Below, one piece after another: positions 30,047-38,434 of a DNA stretch of 64,000 nt. Source of the stretch: Methyloceanibacter methanicus (GTDB lineage: Bacteria; Pseudomonadota; Alphaproteobacteria; Rhizobiales; Methyloligellaceae). The notes under the pieces were generated by a model. The model did no database searches. It was not told the DNA's origin and saw only the letters and a program-made list of their open reading frames with translations. Each line of letters opens with the position of its first letter. Position 1 is the first letter of the stretch. The translations under genes were made by a program, and so were the position numbers. The DNA lies in NCBI RefSeq assembly GCF_001723285.1, contig NZ_LPWG01000013.1, forward strand, positions 124,001 to 188,000. The letters are read 5' to 3'.

Positions 30047-31420
30047 GTGACTGGGCCGAGCGGAAATTCCCGCACGGCTGCCGGGAATCCGCGCCGCGAG
30101 GAGCCGGCGCGTGGTCCCGATCTTCCGCGTGACGCCGGCGCGCTGCCTTGCGCCACTGCCATGCGGAGCGATGCCGGCGAGTGCGGCGCCATGAGCACCG
30201 CGGCGCCAGGGATGTCCGTTGATGCGGGCCTTCCGGCTGCGAGCCCTGCCGGGGCAGCCAGCGATTTGGGCAAAGCCGTGCGCGACGCGGGTGCACCGTC
30301 ACGCGTGAGTCAGACCGTTTACGGCGCGCTCGACCTTGGAACCAACAATTGCCGTTTGCTCGTGGCCAAGCCGTCGCGGCGCGGCTTCGTGGTGGTCGAT
30401 GCGTTTTCCAGGATCATTCGGCTGGGCGAGGGCGTCCAGGCGACGGGCCAGCTCTCCGAAAGCGCTCAGAAGCGAACCATTGCGGCGCTTCGAGTCTGCG
30501 CGGACAAGATGCGCCGCCGCGGCGTCGCCCGTTCGCGCCTGATCGCCACCGAGGCCTGCCGGATCGCCACCAATGGTGCGTCCTTTATCGACCGCGTCGA
30601 GAATGAAACGGGCCTCGTGCTGGAGATCGTCGGCCGCGAGACCGAGGCCAAGCTTGCGGTCTCGGGCTGCGCCTCTCTGCTGGACAGTACCTGCGATTGG
30701 GCGCTGGTGTTCGACATTGGCGGCGGGAGCTCGGAACTGATCTGGCTCGATCTCCGTCGGATCGGCACGGACTGGAAGCGTTCGCTCCAGAGCCGCGCCA
30801 GCATTCAGGATGCCATCGCGGCGTGGACGTCCTTGCCGCTCGGTGTCGTGAACCTCGCCGAGCGCCACGGCGGGCGCGACGTCACGATCGAGAACTACGA
30901 GGCCATGGTCGAGGACGTGGCGATCGCGCTGGACGGCTTCGAATCCCAATACCGGTTCGGCGAACGGGTGGCGCCCGAGCGGGCGCATTTCCTCGGCACC
31001 TCCGGGACGGTCACGACCATTTCCGGCATCCATCTGGGGCTGTCCCGTTACGATCGCGCGCGGGTCGACGGCTGTTGGCTCAAATCCACCGATGTACGCC
31101 GGGTCTCGAGCAGCCTCATCGGCATGAGCTATGCCGAGCGTATCGCCCAGCCCTGTATCGGACAGGAGCGCGCCGATCTCGTATTGGCCGGGTGTGCCAT
31201 TCTCGAGGCGTTGCTCAGGACCTGGCCGTGTCAGCGCCTGCGCGTGGCCGACAGGGGCTTGCGCGAAGGGATTCTCACGACCCTCATGGCCGAGGATGGG
31301 CACGACCGAAAGACCCCGCGCCGCCGGCGCCGGAGAGGGCGGGGCGGCGGCAGGGCCTCGGCCGGCAATCCTGCGAACGACACGTCGCCCAACGGCAAGC
31401 GGTCGGCTTTCGAAGGCTGA
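30047..31420 (+). CDS. Exopolyphosphatase/guanosine pentaphosphatase family protein (Ppx/GppA)
   Basis: Family members hydrolyse polyphosphate or pppGpp. The ASKHA fold shows GALDLGTNNCRLLVAKP near residue 92, ATEACRIATNG, FDIGGGSSELIWL and GTSGTVTTISG. The GTG at 30047 lies nine bases after an AAAGG site; the TTG at 30038 would abut that site. The first 85 residues are disordered (Pro, Ala, Arg-rich), and the C-terminus is a basic tail (TPRRRRRRGRGGGRASAGN). In related bacteria rlmE follows directly; here an opposing MFS gene lies between. Confidence 0.9.
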   Translation: MTGPSGNSRTAAGNPRREEPARGPDLPRDAGALPCATAMRSDAGECGAMSTAAPGMSVDAGLPAASPAGAASDLGKAVRDAGAPSRVSQTVYGALDLGTNNCRLLVAKPSRRGFVVVDAFSRIIRLGEGVQATGQLSESAQKRTIAALRVCADKMRRRGVARSRLIATEACRIATNGASFIDRVENETGLVLEIVGRETEAKLAVSGCASLLDSTCDWALVFDIGGGSSELIWLDLRRIGTDWKRSLQSRASIQDAIAAWTSLPLGVVNLAERHGGRDVTIENYEAMVEDVAIALDGFESQYRFGERVAPERAHFLGTSGTVTTISGIHLGLSRYDRARVDGCWLKSTDVRRVSSSLIGMSYAERIAQPCIGQERADLVLAGCAILEALLRTWPCQRLRVADRGLREGILTTLMAEDGHDRKTPRRRRRRGRGGGRASAGNPANDTSPNGKRSAFEG

Positions 31421-31491
31421 GCGGCCTTCGGATGTCCGCCGCGCGACGGAGTCGGTCGTCCGAAACGGCGGGGACGTCGCCGATCGCCGCT

Positions 31492-32919
31492 CTAGTCCTC
31501 GGGCACCAGATCGCGCTGTCGCTCCGGCTCGCCCAAGGCGTGGGCTTTTCGGGAGAGGCTTGACCCCGCGTCTTTCGGCAAGCGCAGGAAGATCAGCGCC
31601 GAACTCGCGGCGAAGGCGCCGACGATCAGGAAGGCGAGGTGGAAATCGCTCGCCAGAACCTCGTGACCGGCGCGGCCCATACGCTGGAGTTCGAGCACCA
31701 GCGCGCCGACCGCAACGCCTGCCGACATGGAGAGCTGCTGCGAGACGCTGGCGAAGCTCGTCGCCTTGCTCATCTCGTGCTCGCCGATATCCGCATAGGC
31801 GATCGTGTTGATCGCGGTGAATTCGAGCGAGCGGAAGAAGCCTCCCACGAGGAGTGTGGCCAGGATCAGCGCGTGCGGGGTCGCGGCCGTGAACAGGGCG
31901 CAGACGGCGATGAAGCCGGCCGTGATGAGCGCGTTCCATATGAGTACGGGCCTGTATCCGAACCGCCGGAGGATCGGGGCCGCTGTGGTCTTCATCGCCA
32001 CGGCGCCGACGGCGATGGAGAAGGTGAGCAGCCCCGATTGCAGCGGGGTCATGCCGAATCCGAGTTGGAAATAGAGCGGCAACAGGAAGGGCGTCGCGCC
32101 GACGCCGATCCGGAACAGGAACCCGCCGGCGATATTGGCGAAGAACGTATCGATCTTCAGCAGGCGCAGGTCGAGCAGGGGGGCGGGAATAGCGAAGGCA
32201 TGACGCACGTAGAGCGCACAAGACGCGGCGCCCACCGCGAGGAGCCCGGCCACGACCCAGGGCGGAAACAGAGGCTGGCCGATAATGGTGAAGCCGAAGG
32301 CGAGGCCCGCGAGCCCGATGCCGGACAGGAAGAAGCCCTTGAGGTCGAGCGGCGGGACGGTGTCCTCGCGGAAGTTCTCGATGAAGCGGGTGGCGAGATA
32401 GACGCCGAGAATCCCGACCGGAATGTTGATCCAGAAGATCCAGCGCCAGGAAAACACCGTGGTGATGAACCCGCCGAGCGGCGGACCGATGACCGGCCCC
32501 ATCAGCGCGGGCACGGTGAGCCAGGCCAGCGCCGAGATCAGCTCTGCCTTCGGGACGGAGCGCAGGATCACCAGCCGCCCGACCGGCACCATCATGGCCC
32601 CGCCCATGCCTTGCACGATGCGGAACAGGATGAAGTCCAGGAGCGAGGTGGCGAAACCGCAGGCGGCCGAGCCCAGCGTGAAGACGACAATGGCGGCACG
32701 GAACACGGTTCTGGCACCGAAGCGGTCGGCCATCCAGCCGCTGATTGGTATAAAGACCGCCAGCGACAGCAGGTAGGATGTCAGCGCCAGCTTCAGCGCG
32801 ATGGGGTCTTCACCCAGATCGGCCGCGATCGCGGGCAGCGACGTGGCGATGATGGTCGAGTCCATGGTCTCCATGAACAGGGCGACCGCGACGATCAGGG
32901 TAATGAAGTAGCGGGGCAT
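31492..32919 (-). CDS. MFS transporter, DHA2 (EmrB/QacA-like) drug exporter
   Basis: 475 residues with about 14 membrane helices. ALFMETMDSTIIATSLPAI at the start holds the helix-1 Asp typical of DHA2 proton-drug antiporters; SGWMADRFGARTVFR is the loop 2-3 motif; GPVIGPPLGGFI is motif C, the antiporter signature. No membrane-fusion partner or regulator is adjacent. It is oriented against both neighbours, Ppx and rlmE, and separates a gene pair that is normally contiguous. Confidence 0.92.
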   Translation of the reverse strand: MPRYFITLIVAVALFMETMDSTIIATSLPAIAADLGEDPIALKLALTSYLLSLAVFIPISGWMADRFGARTVFRAAIVVFTLGSAACGFATSLLDFILFRIVQGMGGAMMVPVGRLVILRSVPKAELISALAWLTVPALMGPVIGPPLGGFITTVFSWRWIFWINIPVGILGVYLATRFIENFREDTVPPLDLKGFFLSGIGLAGLAFGFTIIGQPLFPPWVVAGLLAVGAASCALYVRHAFAIPAPLLDLRLLKIDTFFANIAGGFLFRIGVGATPFLLPLYFQLGFGMTPLQSGLLTFSIAVGAVAMKTTAAPILRRFGYRPVLIWNALITAGFIAVCALFTAATPHALILATLLVGGFFRSLEFTAINTIAYADIGEHEMSKATSFASVSQQLSMSAGVAVGALVLELQRMGRAGHEVLASDFHLAFLIVGAFAASSALIFLRLPKDAGSSLSRKAHALGEPERQRDLVPED

Positions 32920-33055
32920 GAGGCAGGTGCTAAAAGAGTGGTGAGCACGACATGCGCTCCCGGCCTCTTCCGGTCAAGTGCGCGCGGGTCACGGGTGTGC
33001 GGCGATTGGGCGAGACGGTCCGGTAGACCGAAACAGCGGCGATAAGACGGGCGAT

Positions 33056-33823
33056 ATGGCAAGAGGCGGGAAAAGCGGTCCGAGGGGCAGTGCGGGCCGG
33101 CGCGGTCTGACGGTGCGCGTCAAGACCGCGAAGGGGCGGAAGCTCGCCTCCACGCGCTGGCTGCAGCGGCAGTTGAACGACCCCTATGTGGAGGAGGCCA
33201 AGCGCCAGGGCTATCGCAGCCGGGCGGCCTTCAAGCTTCTGGAAATGGACGACAAGCACCATTTGCTGAAGCCGGGCGGCGTGGTGGTCGATCTGGGCGC
33301 GGCGCCGGGCGGCTGGAGCCAGGTGGCGGTCGCGCGCGTGAAGGCGGACGTGGGCGAAGGCGAAGCGAGCGGCGGCAAGGACGGCAAGGAGGGCCCTAGA
33401 GGCCGCGTCATCGCCGCCGATCTCAACGAGATCGAGCCGGTTCCGGGCGCGGCGTTCATGCAGCTGGACGTGACCGACGCGGAGGCCGGCGAGACGATCC
33501 GCGCCGCGCTCGGCAGCGCGCGTGTGGACGTGGTGCTGTCGGACATGGCCGCGTCGTCCACCGGGCACCGCCAGACGGACCATCTGCGCGTGATCGCCCT
33601 GGCCGAGGCCGCGCTCGACATCGCCGAGGACGTGCTGAAGCCGGGCGGCGCCTATCTCGCCAAGGTGTTGCAGGGCGGGGCGAGCGGCGATCTGCTCAAC
33701 CGGCTGCGCAAGAACTTCGCCAAGGTCGCCCATGTGAAGCCCAAGGCCAGCCGGCAGGATTCGTCCGAAGTCTACGTGCTCGCGAAAGGCTATCGCGGGG
33801 AGGCGCCCACTAAGGCTTTTTGA
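33056..33823 (+). CDS. rlmE: 23S rRNA (uridine-2'-O-)-methyltransferase RlmE
   Basis: FtsJ/RrmJ family; methylates the 2'-O of U2552 in 23S rRNA during late 50S assembly. The 255-residue protein has [12 protein letters not shown] (SAM motif) near residue 80, [16 protein letters not shown] with the catalytic Asp, and KVLQGG with the catalytic Lys. Extra basic residues precede [10 protein letters not shown], as is normal in alphaproteobacteria. A charged insert ([20 protein letters not shown]) follows motif I. The 3' end overlaps the opposing accessory gene by 14 bases. Confidence 0.95.
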   Translation: MARGGKSGPRGSAGRRGLTVRVKTAKGRKLASTRWLQRQLNDPYVEEAKRQGYRSRAAFKLLEMDDKHHLLKPGGVVVDLGAAPGGWSQVAVARVKADVGEGEASGGKDGKEGPRGRVIAADLNEIEPVPGAAFMQLDVTDAEAGETIRAALGSARVDVVLSDMAASSTGHRQTDHLRVIALAEAALDIAEDVLKPGGAYLAKVLQGGASGDLLNRLRKNFAKVAHVKPKASRQDSSEVYVLAKGYRGEAPTKAF

Positions 33824-34592
33824 ACTTCGCTATTGGCTCAGAGGCCGAATACTGAGCAAATAGCTCCTCTCCACCGGTTTCACGCACGAGATAACTGTCA
33901 CCTAAGGCCTCGGCGTAGTCACCCCAGGCAGCGCCAATCGCGTTCACGAAATCTGAGAAATCTTCGCTCCCTACATTATATATCGGAGTCCAGAGTGTGT
34001 ACGCGATACCGTCCCCGCGGTCATGATAGACGTTTGGTGTGAAGTAGACGACGCAGTCAGTATGGCAAGGCGATAGTTGTGGGAATGCTTTGCAGATGAT
34101 GGCCATCATCTGCCGCGGATCAAATCCAAGATTTCGATCGTTGGCTAGTAGCACTAGGCCCTCGGCATTCTGTTTATCCAGGATCTGCTTCGTCGAGCCA
34201 ATTTGCTTATTTGCCTTCTTGATGGCGTCGACGATTGATCGTGCGCGGATCGAGGCCAAGCGTCGAGCCACGCGGTCAGGTACGGGTTTTCCTCGAAGGA
34301 TGCAGTCGAGGAGCGCATCGCCGCTGTATCCAAAGTGCTTGAAGCATGCGACGACTCTTTTGGCTTGGGACGTCGCATCTGCCGAATCAGTCTCAAGACA
34401 CTTGAGTTCGGCAATGACATGGTCTTGAGGGAAGTAGAAGTCAGCGTTGAGTGCTCCTTCGGGAATTGGCACGCCCACGTCTGTGACCTTGGTCCCCTGT
34501 CTGAATGTCCCGACAAAATCTGTGAACTGCGCCTCAATGTCGATGAAGCTTGGTTGCCAACCTTCCTTGTCATTGTCAGCAGGTATTACCAT
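33810..34592 (-). CDS. Accessory protein with PD-(D/E)xK nuclease-like N-terminus
   Basis: 260 residues, no named family recognised. The gene is visibly poorer in GC than both neighbours, suggesting acquisition. Near the N-terminus, [19 protein letters not shown] places Asp51 ten residues before Glu62-x-Lys64 on a predicted strand, which matches the metal site of PD-(D/E)xK nucleases; Glu20 in the preceding helix could complete it. The middle is helical and basic ([20 protein letters not shown]) and the C-terminal part is a mixed alpha/beta domain ([17 protein letters not shown]). No methylase or defence partner is adjacent. Confidence 0.6.
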   Translation of the reverse strand: MVIPADNDKEGWQPSFIDIEAQFTDFVGTFRQGTKVTDVGVPIPEGALNADFYFPQDHVIAELKCLETDSADATSQAKRVVACFKHFGYSGDALLDCILRGKPVPDRVARRLASIRARSIVDAIKKANKQIGSTKQILDKQNAEGLVLLANDRNLGFDPRQMMAIICKAFPQLSPCHTDCVVYFTPNVYHDRGDGIAYTLWTPIYNVGSEDFSDFVNAIGAAWGDYAEALGDSYLVRETGGEELFAQYSASEPIAKFKKP

Positions 34593-34759
34593 GGTCGATT
34601 ATACGTTCTCTTGGCGTAGCGGTCGGCGACCTCTCTAGCCCGTACACTTGGTAATCCTAGCGGCTATAGACAAGCGTCCAAACACCTCGGTTCAGTCGCA
34701 ATCAGATGCTCAGTCCTAGTGTTGCAGAGGGGACGGCGGCACTTTCTCCATGGTCTGTT

Positions 34760-34781
34760 CACGCGACTGTGCAGTCGCGTG
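34760..34781. promoter_or_regulatory. Near-perfect palindrome upstream of arsM
   Basis: Two 10-base arms, CACGCGACTG and CAGTCGCGTG, surround a 2-base centre, 86 bases before the arsM start, in the 275-base gap between the nuclease-like gene and arsM. It could be an operator for a dimeric regulator or a cruciform/hairpin. No ArsR-type gene is present nearby. The rest of the gap shows nothing recognisable. Confidence 0.4.
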
Positions 34782-34867
34782 TGCTGCCGCGCGTGTCCGA
34801 GTCTTGATAGGGTGCCACCATTGGACCGGCCTGGAATGGGACGGGCAGGGGATTCCGGAGCGATGCC

Positions 34868-35920
34868 ATGAATGTCGAGGTGGTGAAGGACTATTACGGC
34901 AAGGTTCTGAAAGGCTCGGGCGATCTGCAGACCAGCGCCTGTTGCGATGGCGCCGAGATGCCGGGCTATCTCGCGTCCCTGATCGCCAACGTCCATGAGG
35001 AGGTGGTCGCGCGCTATTACGGCTGCGGGCTGTGCATCCCGACCGCGCTCCAGGATTGCAACGTGCTGGACCTGGGCTCGGGTGCCGGGCGCGACGTCTA
35101 CATCCTGTCGCAGCTCGTCGGCGAGAACGGATCGGTCGCGGGCGTCGACATGACCGCGGAGCAGCTCGCCACCGCCGAAGCGCACAAGGATTGGCATACG
35201 CAGAAATTCGGCTACGCCAAGTCCAACGTGCGCTTTCTGGAAGGCTATCTGGAAAAGCTCGACGCGCTCGATCTCGAACCCGGCGGCTTCGACGTGATCG
35301 TGTCGAACTGCGTCATCAATCTCTGCACGGACAAGCCGGCGGTGCTGCGCGGCGCCTACAATCTCCTGCGCCAAGGCGGCGAACTCTATTTCGCCGACGT
35401 CTATTGCGATCGGCGGCTCCCCGATGACGTGCGTGCCGATCCGCTGCTCTATGGCGAGTGCCTGGGCGGCGCGCTCTACTGGAACGACTTCCTGCCCATG
35501 GCGAAGGAGGCCGGCTTCCTGGATCCGCGCCTTGTCAGCAGCCAGCCCATCGAAATCGAGAACCCGGAGATGGCAGAGAAGCTCGGCAATGCGCGCTTCT
35601 TCTCCGCCACGTACCGCCTGTTCAAACTCGACGATCTGGAGCCGGCTTGCGAGGACTACGGCCAGGCGGTGATCTATCGCGGCGGCATCGCCGAACAGCC
35701 GGAGACGTTCGTCCTCGACGACCACCACAGGATCGAGCGCGGCCGGGTCTTTCCGGTGTGCGGCAATGTCTGGCGCATGCTTGCCGGTACGCGCTTTGCG
35801 CCTTATTTCGACTTCGTCGGTGACTTTTCCAGACATTTCGGTATCTTCCCGGGCTGCGGAACGCCGTCGCCATTCGAGCAAACGGACAACGCGGGGAACG
35901 GATCAGTCAGCTGCTGCTAG
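34868..35920 (+). CDS. arsM: Arsenite S-adenosylmethionine methyltransferase
   Basis: Methylates As(III) to methylated and volatile arsenicals, using glutathione or thioredoxin as thiol donor. The 350-residue protein has KDYYGKVLKGSGDLQTSACC at the start, YGCGLCIP near residue 51, the SAM motif LDLGSGAGRDVY near residue 68, and the As(III)-binding cysteines around Cys53/56, Cys148 (SNCVINL) and Cys198 (GECLGGALY). The C-terminal domain is typical of ArsM and the tail ends in a Cys pair. The aquaporin gene follows 17 bases downstream. Confidence 0.95.
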   Translation: MNVEVVKDYYGKVLKGSGDLQTSACCDGAEMPGYLASLIANVHEEVVARYYGCGLCIPTALQDCNVLDLGSGAGRDVYILSQLVGENGSVAGVDMTAEQLATAEAHKDWHTQKFGYAKSNVRFLEGYLEKLDALDLEPGGFDVIVSNCVINLCTDKPAVLRGAYNLLRQGGELYFADVYCDRRLPDDVRADPLLYGECLGGALYWNDFLPMAKEAGFLDPRLVSSQPIEIENPEMAEKLGNARFFSATYRLFKLDDLEPACEDYGQAVIYRGGIAEQPETFVLDDHHRIERGRVFPVCGNVWRMLAGTRFAPYFDFVGDFSRHFGIFPGCGTPSPFEQTDNAGNGSVSCC

Positions 35921-35937
35921 CGCGGCAAACCGGGGGG

Positions 35938-36621
35938 ATGATGACGTTCGATCTCACGCGGCGGCTCGGCGCCGAGGCCTTAGGCACGTTCTTTCTCGTG
36001 ATGGCGGTCGTCGGGTCGGGCATCATGGCGGAGACCCTCGCGGGCGGGAACGTCGCGCTGGCCCTGCTCTGCAATACCGTGGCGACGGGCGCGGTCCTGT
36101 TCGTGATCATCACGATCTTCATCCAGGTGTCGGGGGCGCATTTCAACCCGGCCGTGAGCATGGCGATGCTCTTGCGCGGGTCGCTGCCGGCGGGGGAAGT
36201 CCTGCCCTATGTCGTGGTCCAAATCGCCGGGGGGTGTTTGGGGGCCGTCGCGGCCCATCTGATGTTCGGTCTCGATCCGGTCCAGATCAGTCAGCACGCC
36301 CGGACCGGATTTGGACAATGGCTCGGCGAGTTCATCGCGACGTTCGGGCTTGTCGGCACGATTCTCGGCTGCGTCCGCTTCAATGTCGCCGCGATCCCGG
36401 CGGCGGTTGGCCTCTATATTTCCAGCGCGTACTGGTTCACCTCGTCCACGTCCTTCGCCAACCCGGCCGTGACGATCGCCCGTGCCGTCACCGACACCTT
36501 CTCCGGCATCGCACCGGCCCACGTGCCGGCTTTTCTGGTGGCGCAGCTCGTGGGTTCGGCCGCCGCCGTGCTCCTGTTCGGCTGGCTCCTCCGGCCGGGC
36601 TCGGAGACTGAAAAAAACTAG
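35938..36621 (+). CDS. MIP-family aquaglyceroporin, probable arsenite channel (AqpS-like)
   Basis: 227 residues, six membrane helices and two NPA boxes (HFNPAVSMAML near residue 65 and FANPAVTIAR near residue 180). The arrangement is that of bacterial glycerol/arsenite channels such as AqpS, which replaces ArsB in Sinorhizobium ars operons. Location directly behind arsM suggests As(III) or methylarsenite movement across the inner membrane. ATG at 35938 or 35941. The end overlaps the opposing TerB gene by 4 bases. Confidence 0.9.
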   Translation: MMTFDLTRRLGAEALGTFFLVMAVVGSGIMAETLAGGNVALALLCNTVATGAVLFVIITIFIQVSGAHFNPAVSMAMLLRGSLPAGEVLPYVVVQIAGGCLGAVAAHLMFGLDPVQISQHARTGFGQWLGEFIATFGLVGTILGCVRFNVAAIPAAVGLYISSAYWFTSSTSFANPAVTIARAVTDTFSGIAPAHVPAFLVAQLVGSAAAVLLFGWLLRPGSETEKN

Positions 36622-36998
36622 GCCTCTTTCGTCCGGGCGAGGATCGCGTCCAACGCGGACGGCGAAAGCCGGAGTGCGAGCGCTAGGCGGTCGAGCGTGT
36701 TCTGTTCGGCGTCCGAGATGTGGCCGTTGACGAGGAGGGTCCGGTAGGCCCCTTCCATGATGGCGGCCTTGGTGTCCGGGGTGAGGCCGCCCGCAACCTC
36801 GGACAGTTCCTCGATCACGTCTTTTCGCGCATAGATCTGCACCGCGGAAACGACGCCGCTCACATCCACCGGCCGGCCCGTCAGCTCCTCGTACACGCGC
36901 TGGATGAGATCCACCTCCCGGGCATCGAGCCGCTGGTCGGCCGCCGCCATGGCCGCCATGGTCTTGAGAACCCAATCCGCCTCGATCGTTGTCGCCAT
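36618..36998 (-). CDS. TerB-family protein (tellurite resistance/DjlA N-terminal-like)
   Basis: 126 residues from the ATG at 36998, which follows a GGAG site; an in-frame ATG at 37049 is possible. The all-helical TerB pattern is ADWVLKTMAAMAAADQRLDA, DLIQRVYEELTG, then ILVNGHISDAE-like acidic turns (LLVNGHISDAEQNTLDRLAL), which in TerB bind metal ions. No other ter genes are present, and stand-alone TerB proteins have no settled function. Confidence 0.78.
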   Translation of the reverse strand: MATTIEADWVLKTMAAMAAADQRLDAREVDLIQRVYEELTGRPVDVSGVVSAVQIYARKDVIEELSEVAGGLTPDTKAAIMEGAYRTLLVNGHISDAEQNTLDRLALALRLSPSALDAILARTKEA

Positions 36999-37073
36999 CG
37001 TGAGCCGCTCCACCACGCACTGCACACCCAGGCTGGGAGTGTGACCCATGATTTTTGCATTTCTAGGGTCGGA

Positions 37074-37700
37074 TCAAGGGCGATCGGGGGTGGCAACAGG
37101 AGCTTCGGCAAGTTGGTTGCGCAGCCGCGCGTTCTCCGCTTCCAGCGCGGCGAGGCTATCGGTAAGCGCCTCGACGTCCTCGGCGAACACCATCGTCGGA
37201 ATGTGCTGCGGACAGTTGGTGTCCCAGGACTCGACAGAGAAGACGATGGCCGCCTCCGCGCGCGCCGCATAGCGCTCGGGCATCAGCGTTCGGGTGAGCG
37301 CGGCGTCGTCTTCGATGACGCGCGCGGTGCCCCAGATCTTCACCCGGTGCCGCGTGCGGTAATCCATGATGAAGATCATCGCCTTCGGGTTCTCGTCCAG
37401 ATTGCCGGTCGAGATGTACTGACGGTTTCCCGCGAAATCGGCGAAGGCGAGCGTTCGCTGGTCGAGGACGTGCAGGAAGCCCGGAGGCCCCCCGCGATGC
37501 TGGATGTAGGGCTGGCCGTTGCTGCTGGCCGTCGCCAGATAGAACGACCGCGCGGTCCCGACGAACGCCGCAAACCCCGCGTCGATCGCGGTTCGCGCGG
37601 TGCCTTTGACCGCCTTGCGCGCATAGGCATCGCGCGAGCCCCGGCGGGTCTGCGCGGCCCTGACCGAAGGCGTGAAGGCGATGTCCATCCAGGAGGCCAT
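37074..37700 (-). CDS. Pyridoxamine 5'-phosphate oxidase-family flavoprotein
   Basis: 208 residues, split-barrel fold. ARSFYLATASSNGQPYIQHR near residue 52 and the FMN-binding strand segments AFADFAGNRQYISTGNL and KAMIFIMDYRTRHRVKIWG are typical of the family. The C-terminus is a short coiled coil (ALTDSLAALEAENARLRNQL). Members bind FMN or haem, and the substrate is not predictable. It is 20 bases upstream of no gene but shares strand with the GST gene, which starts further right. Confidence 0.82.
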   Translation of the reverse strand: MASWMDIAFTPSVRAAQTRRGSRDAYARKAVKGTARTAIDAGFAAFVGTARSFYLATASSNGQPYIQHRGGPPGFLHVLDQRTLAFADFAGNRQYISTGNLDENPKAMIFIMDYRTRHRVKIWGTARVIEDDAALTRTLMPERYAARAEAAIVFSVESWDTNCPQHIPTMVFAEDVEALTDSLAALEAENARLRNQLAEAPVATPDRP

Positions 37701-37720
37701 GGTGGTGCCCTTGACCGGAC

Positions 37721-38323
37721 CTAGAGCGCGGGCATGGAGATGAAGCCGGGAAGAGCCTTGATCCGGCCGACCCAGGCGCGGATCGCGGGGTAGGCCTCCA
37801 GCGTGACGCCGCCTTCATGGCCGAGCGCCACATAGGGCATGCAGGCAATGTCGGCGATGGTCGGGCGGTCCAACGCCAGCCATTCGTTGTCGGTGAGCTG
37901 GGTTTCAATCAGGCCCAGGATGCGTGCCGCCTTTTCGCGCGCGTTCTCCACGTCGATGGGGAACCCGAACTTGTCGTGGAGGCGGGCGTCGCCGGGTCCG
38001 CGCGCAATCTCGTTCTCCGCCACCATCAGCCAATTGACGACGCTCGCCATGCCGGCCGGGTCGGTGGGGAGCCAGGACTCGCCCCCATATTTGCGGGCGA
38101 GATAGACGAGGATCGCCTGCGAATCCCGCAGGACGTTGCCGTCGTCCTCGAGCACCGGAACCTGGCCGAACGGGTTCAGGTCGATGAACGGACTCTCCTT
38201 GTGGGCGCCGGCCATCAGATCGACGGGCGCGATCTCGAGATCGAGTCCGAGCAGGGCGCAAAAGAGCCGGACTTTGTAGCAATTCCCCGAGAGTTCCATG
38301 TCGTGCAGCGTGCGAGCGGTCAT
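37721..38323 (-). CDS. Glutathione S-transferase family protein
   Basis: 200 residues from the ATG at 38323. The thioredoxin-like N-domain has LSGNCYKVRLFCALLGLDLE and the glutathione-binding NPFGQVPVLEDDGNVLRDSQ near residue 51; the helical C-domain ends GRIKALPGFISMP. It is divergently transcribed from the LysR gene, which is the classic arrangement for a LysR-controlled detoxification gene. A longer in-frame extension to 39484 runs antisense to LysR and is rejected. Confidence 0.9.
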   Translation of the reverse strand: MTARTLHDMELSGNCYKVRLFCALLGLDLEIAPVDLMAGAHKESPFIDLNPFGQVPVLEDDGNVLRDSQAILVYLARKYGGESWLPTDPAGMASVVNWLMVAENEIARGPGDARLHDKFGFPIDVENAREKAARILGLIETQLTDNEWLALDRPTIADIACMPYVALGHEGGVTLEAYPAIRAWVGRIKALPGFISMPAL

Positions 38324-38375
38324 TGGGCGGTTCCTCCGTGCCTCCTGCCTGTGTCGCCCTCCATATGGCTTATTC

Positions 38376-38428
38376 CAATTGATTGCGGTATGGGTCAATT
38401 GATGGAGATATCTTTCCAAATATTGGAA
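38376..38428. promoter_or_regulatory. Candidate LysR operator region between GST and lysR genes
   Basis: Two copies of CAATTGAT start 20 bases apart (38376 and 38396), two helical turns. Next comes the inverted repeat TTCCAA-ATA-TTGGAA at 38414-38428, which has the T-N11-A form of LysR-type binding sites. The last site overlaps the lysR ribosome-binding region, which would suit autorepression. The AT-rich stretch is conspicuous in this GC-rich window. Confidence 0.5.
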
Positions 38429-38434
38429 GAATAG

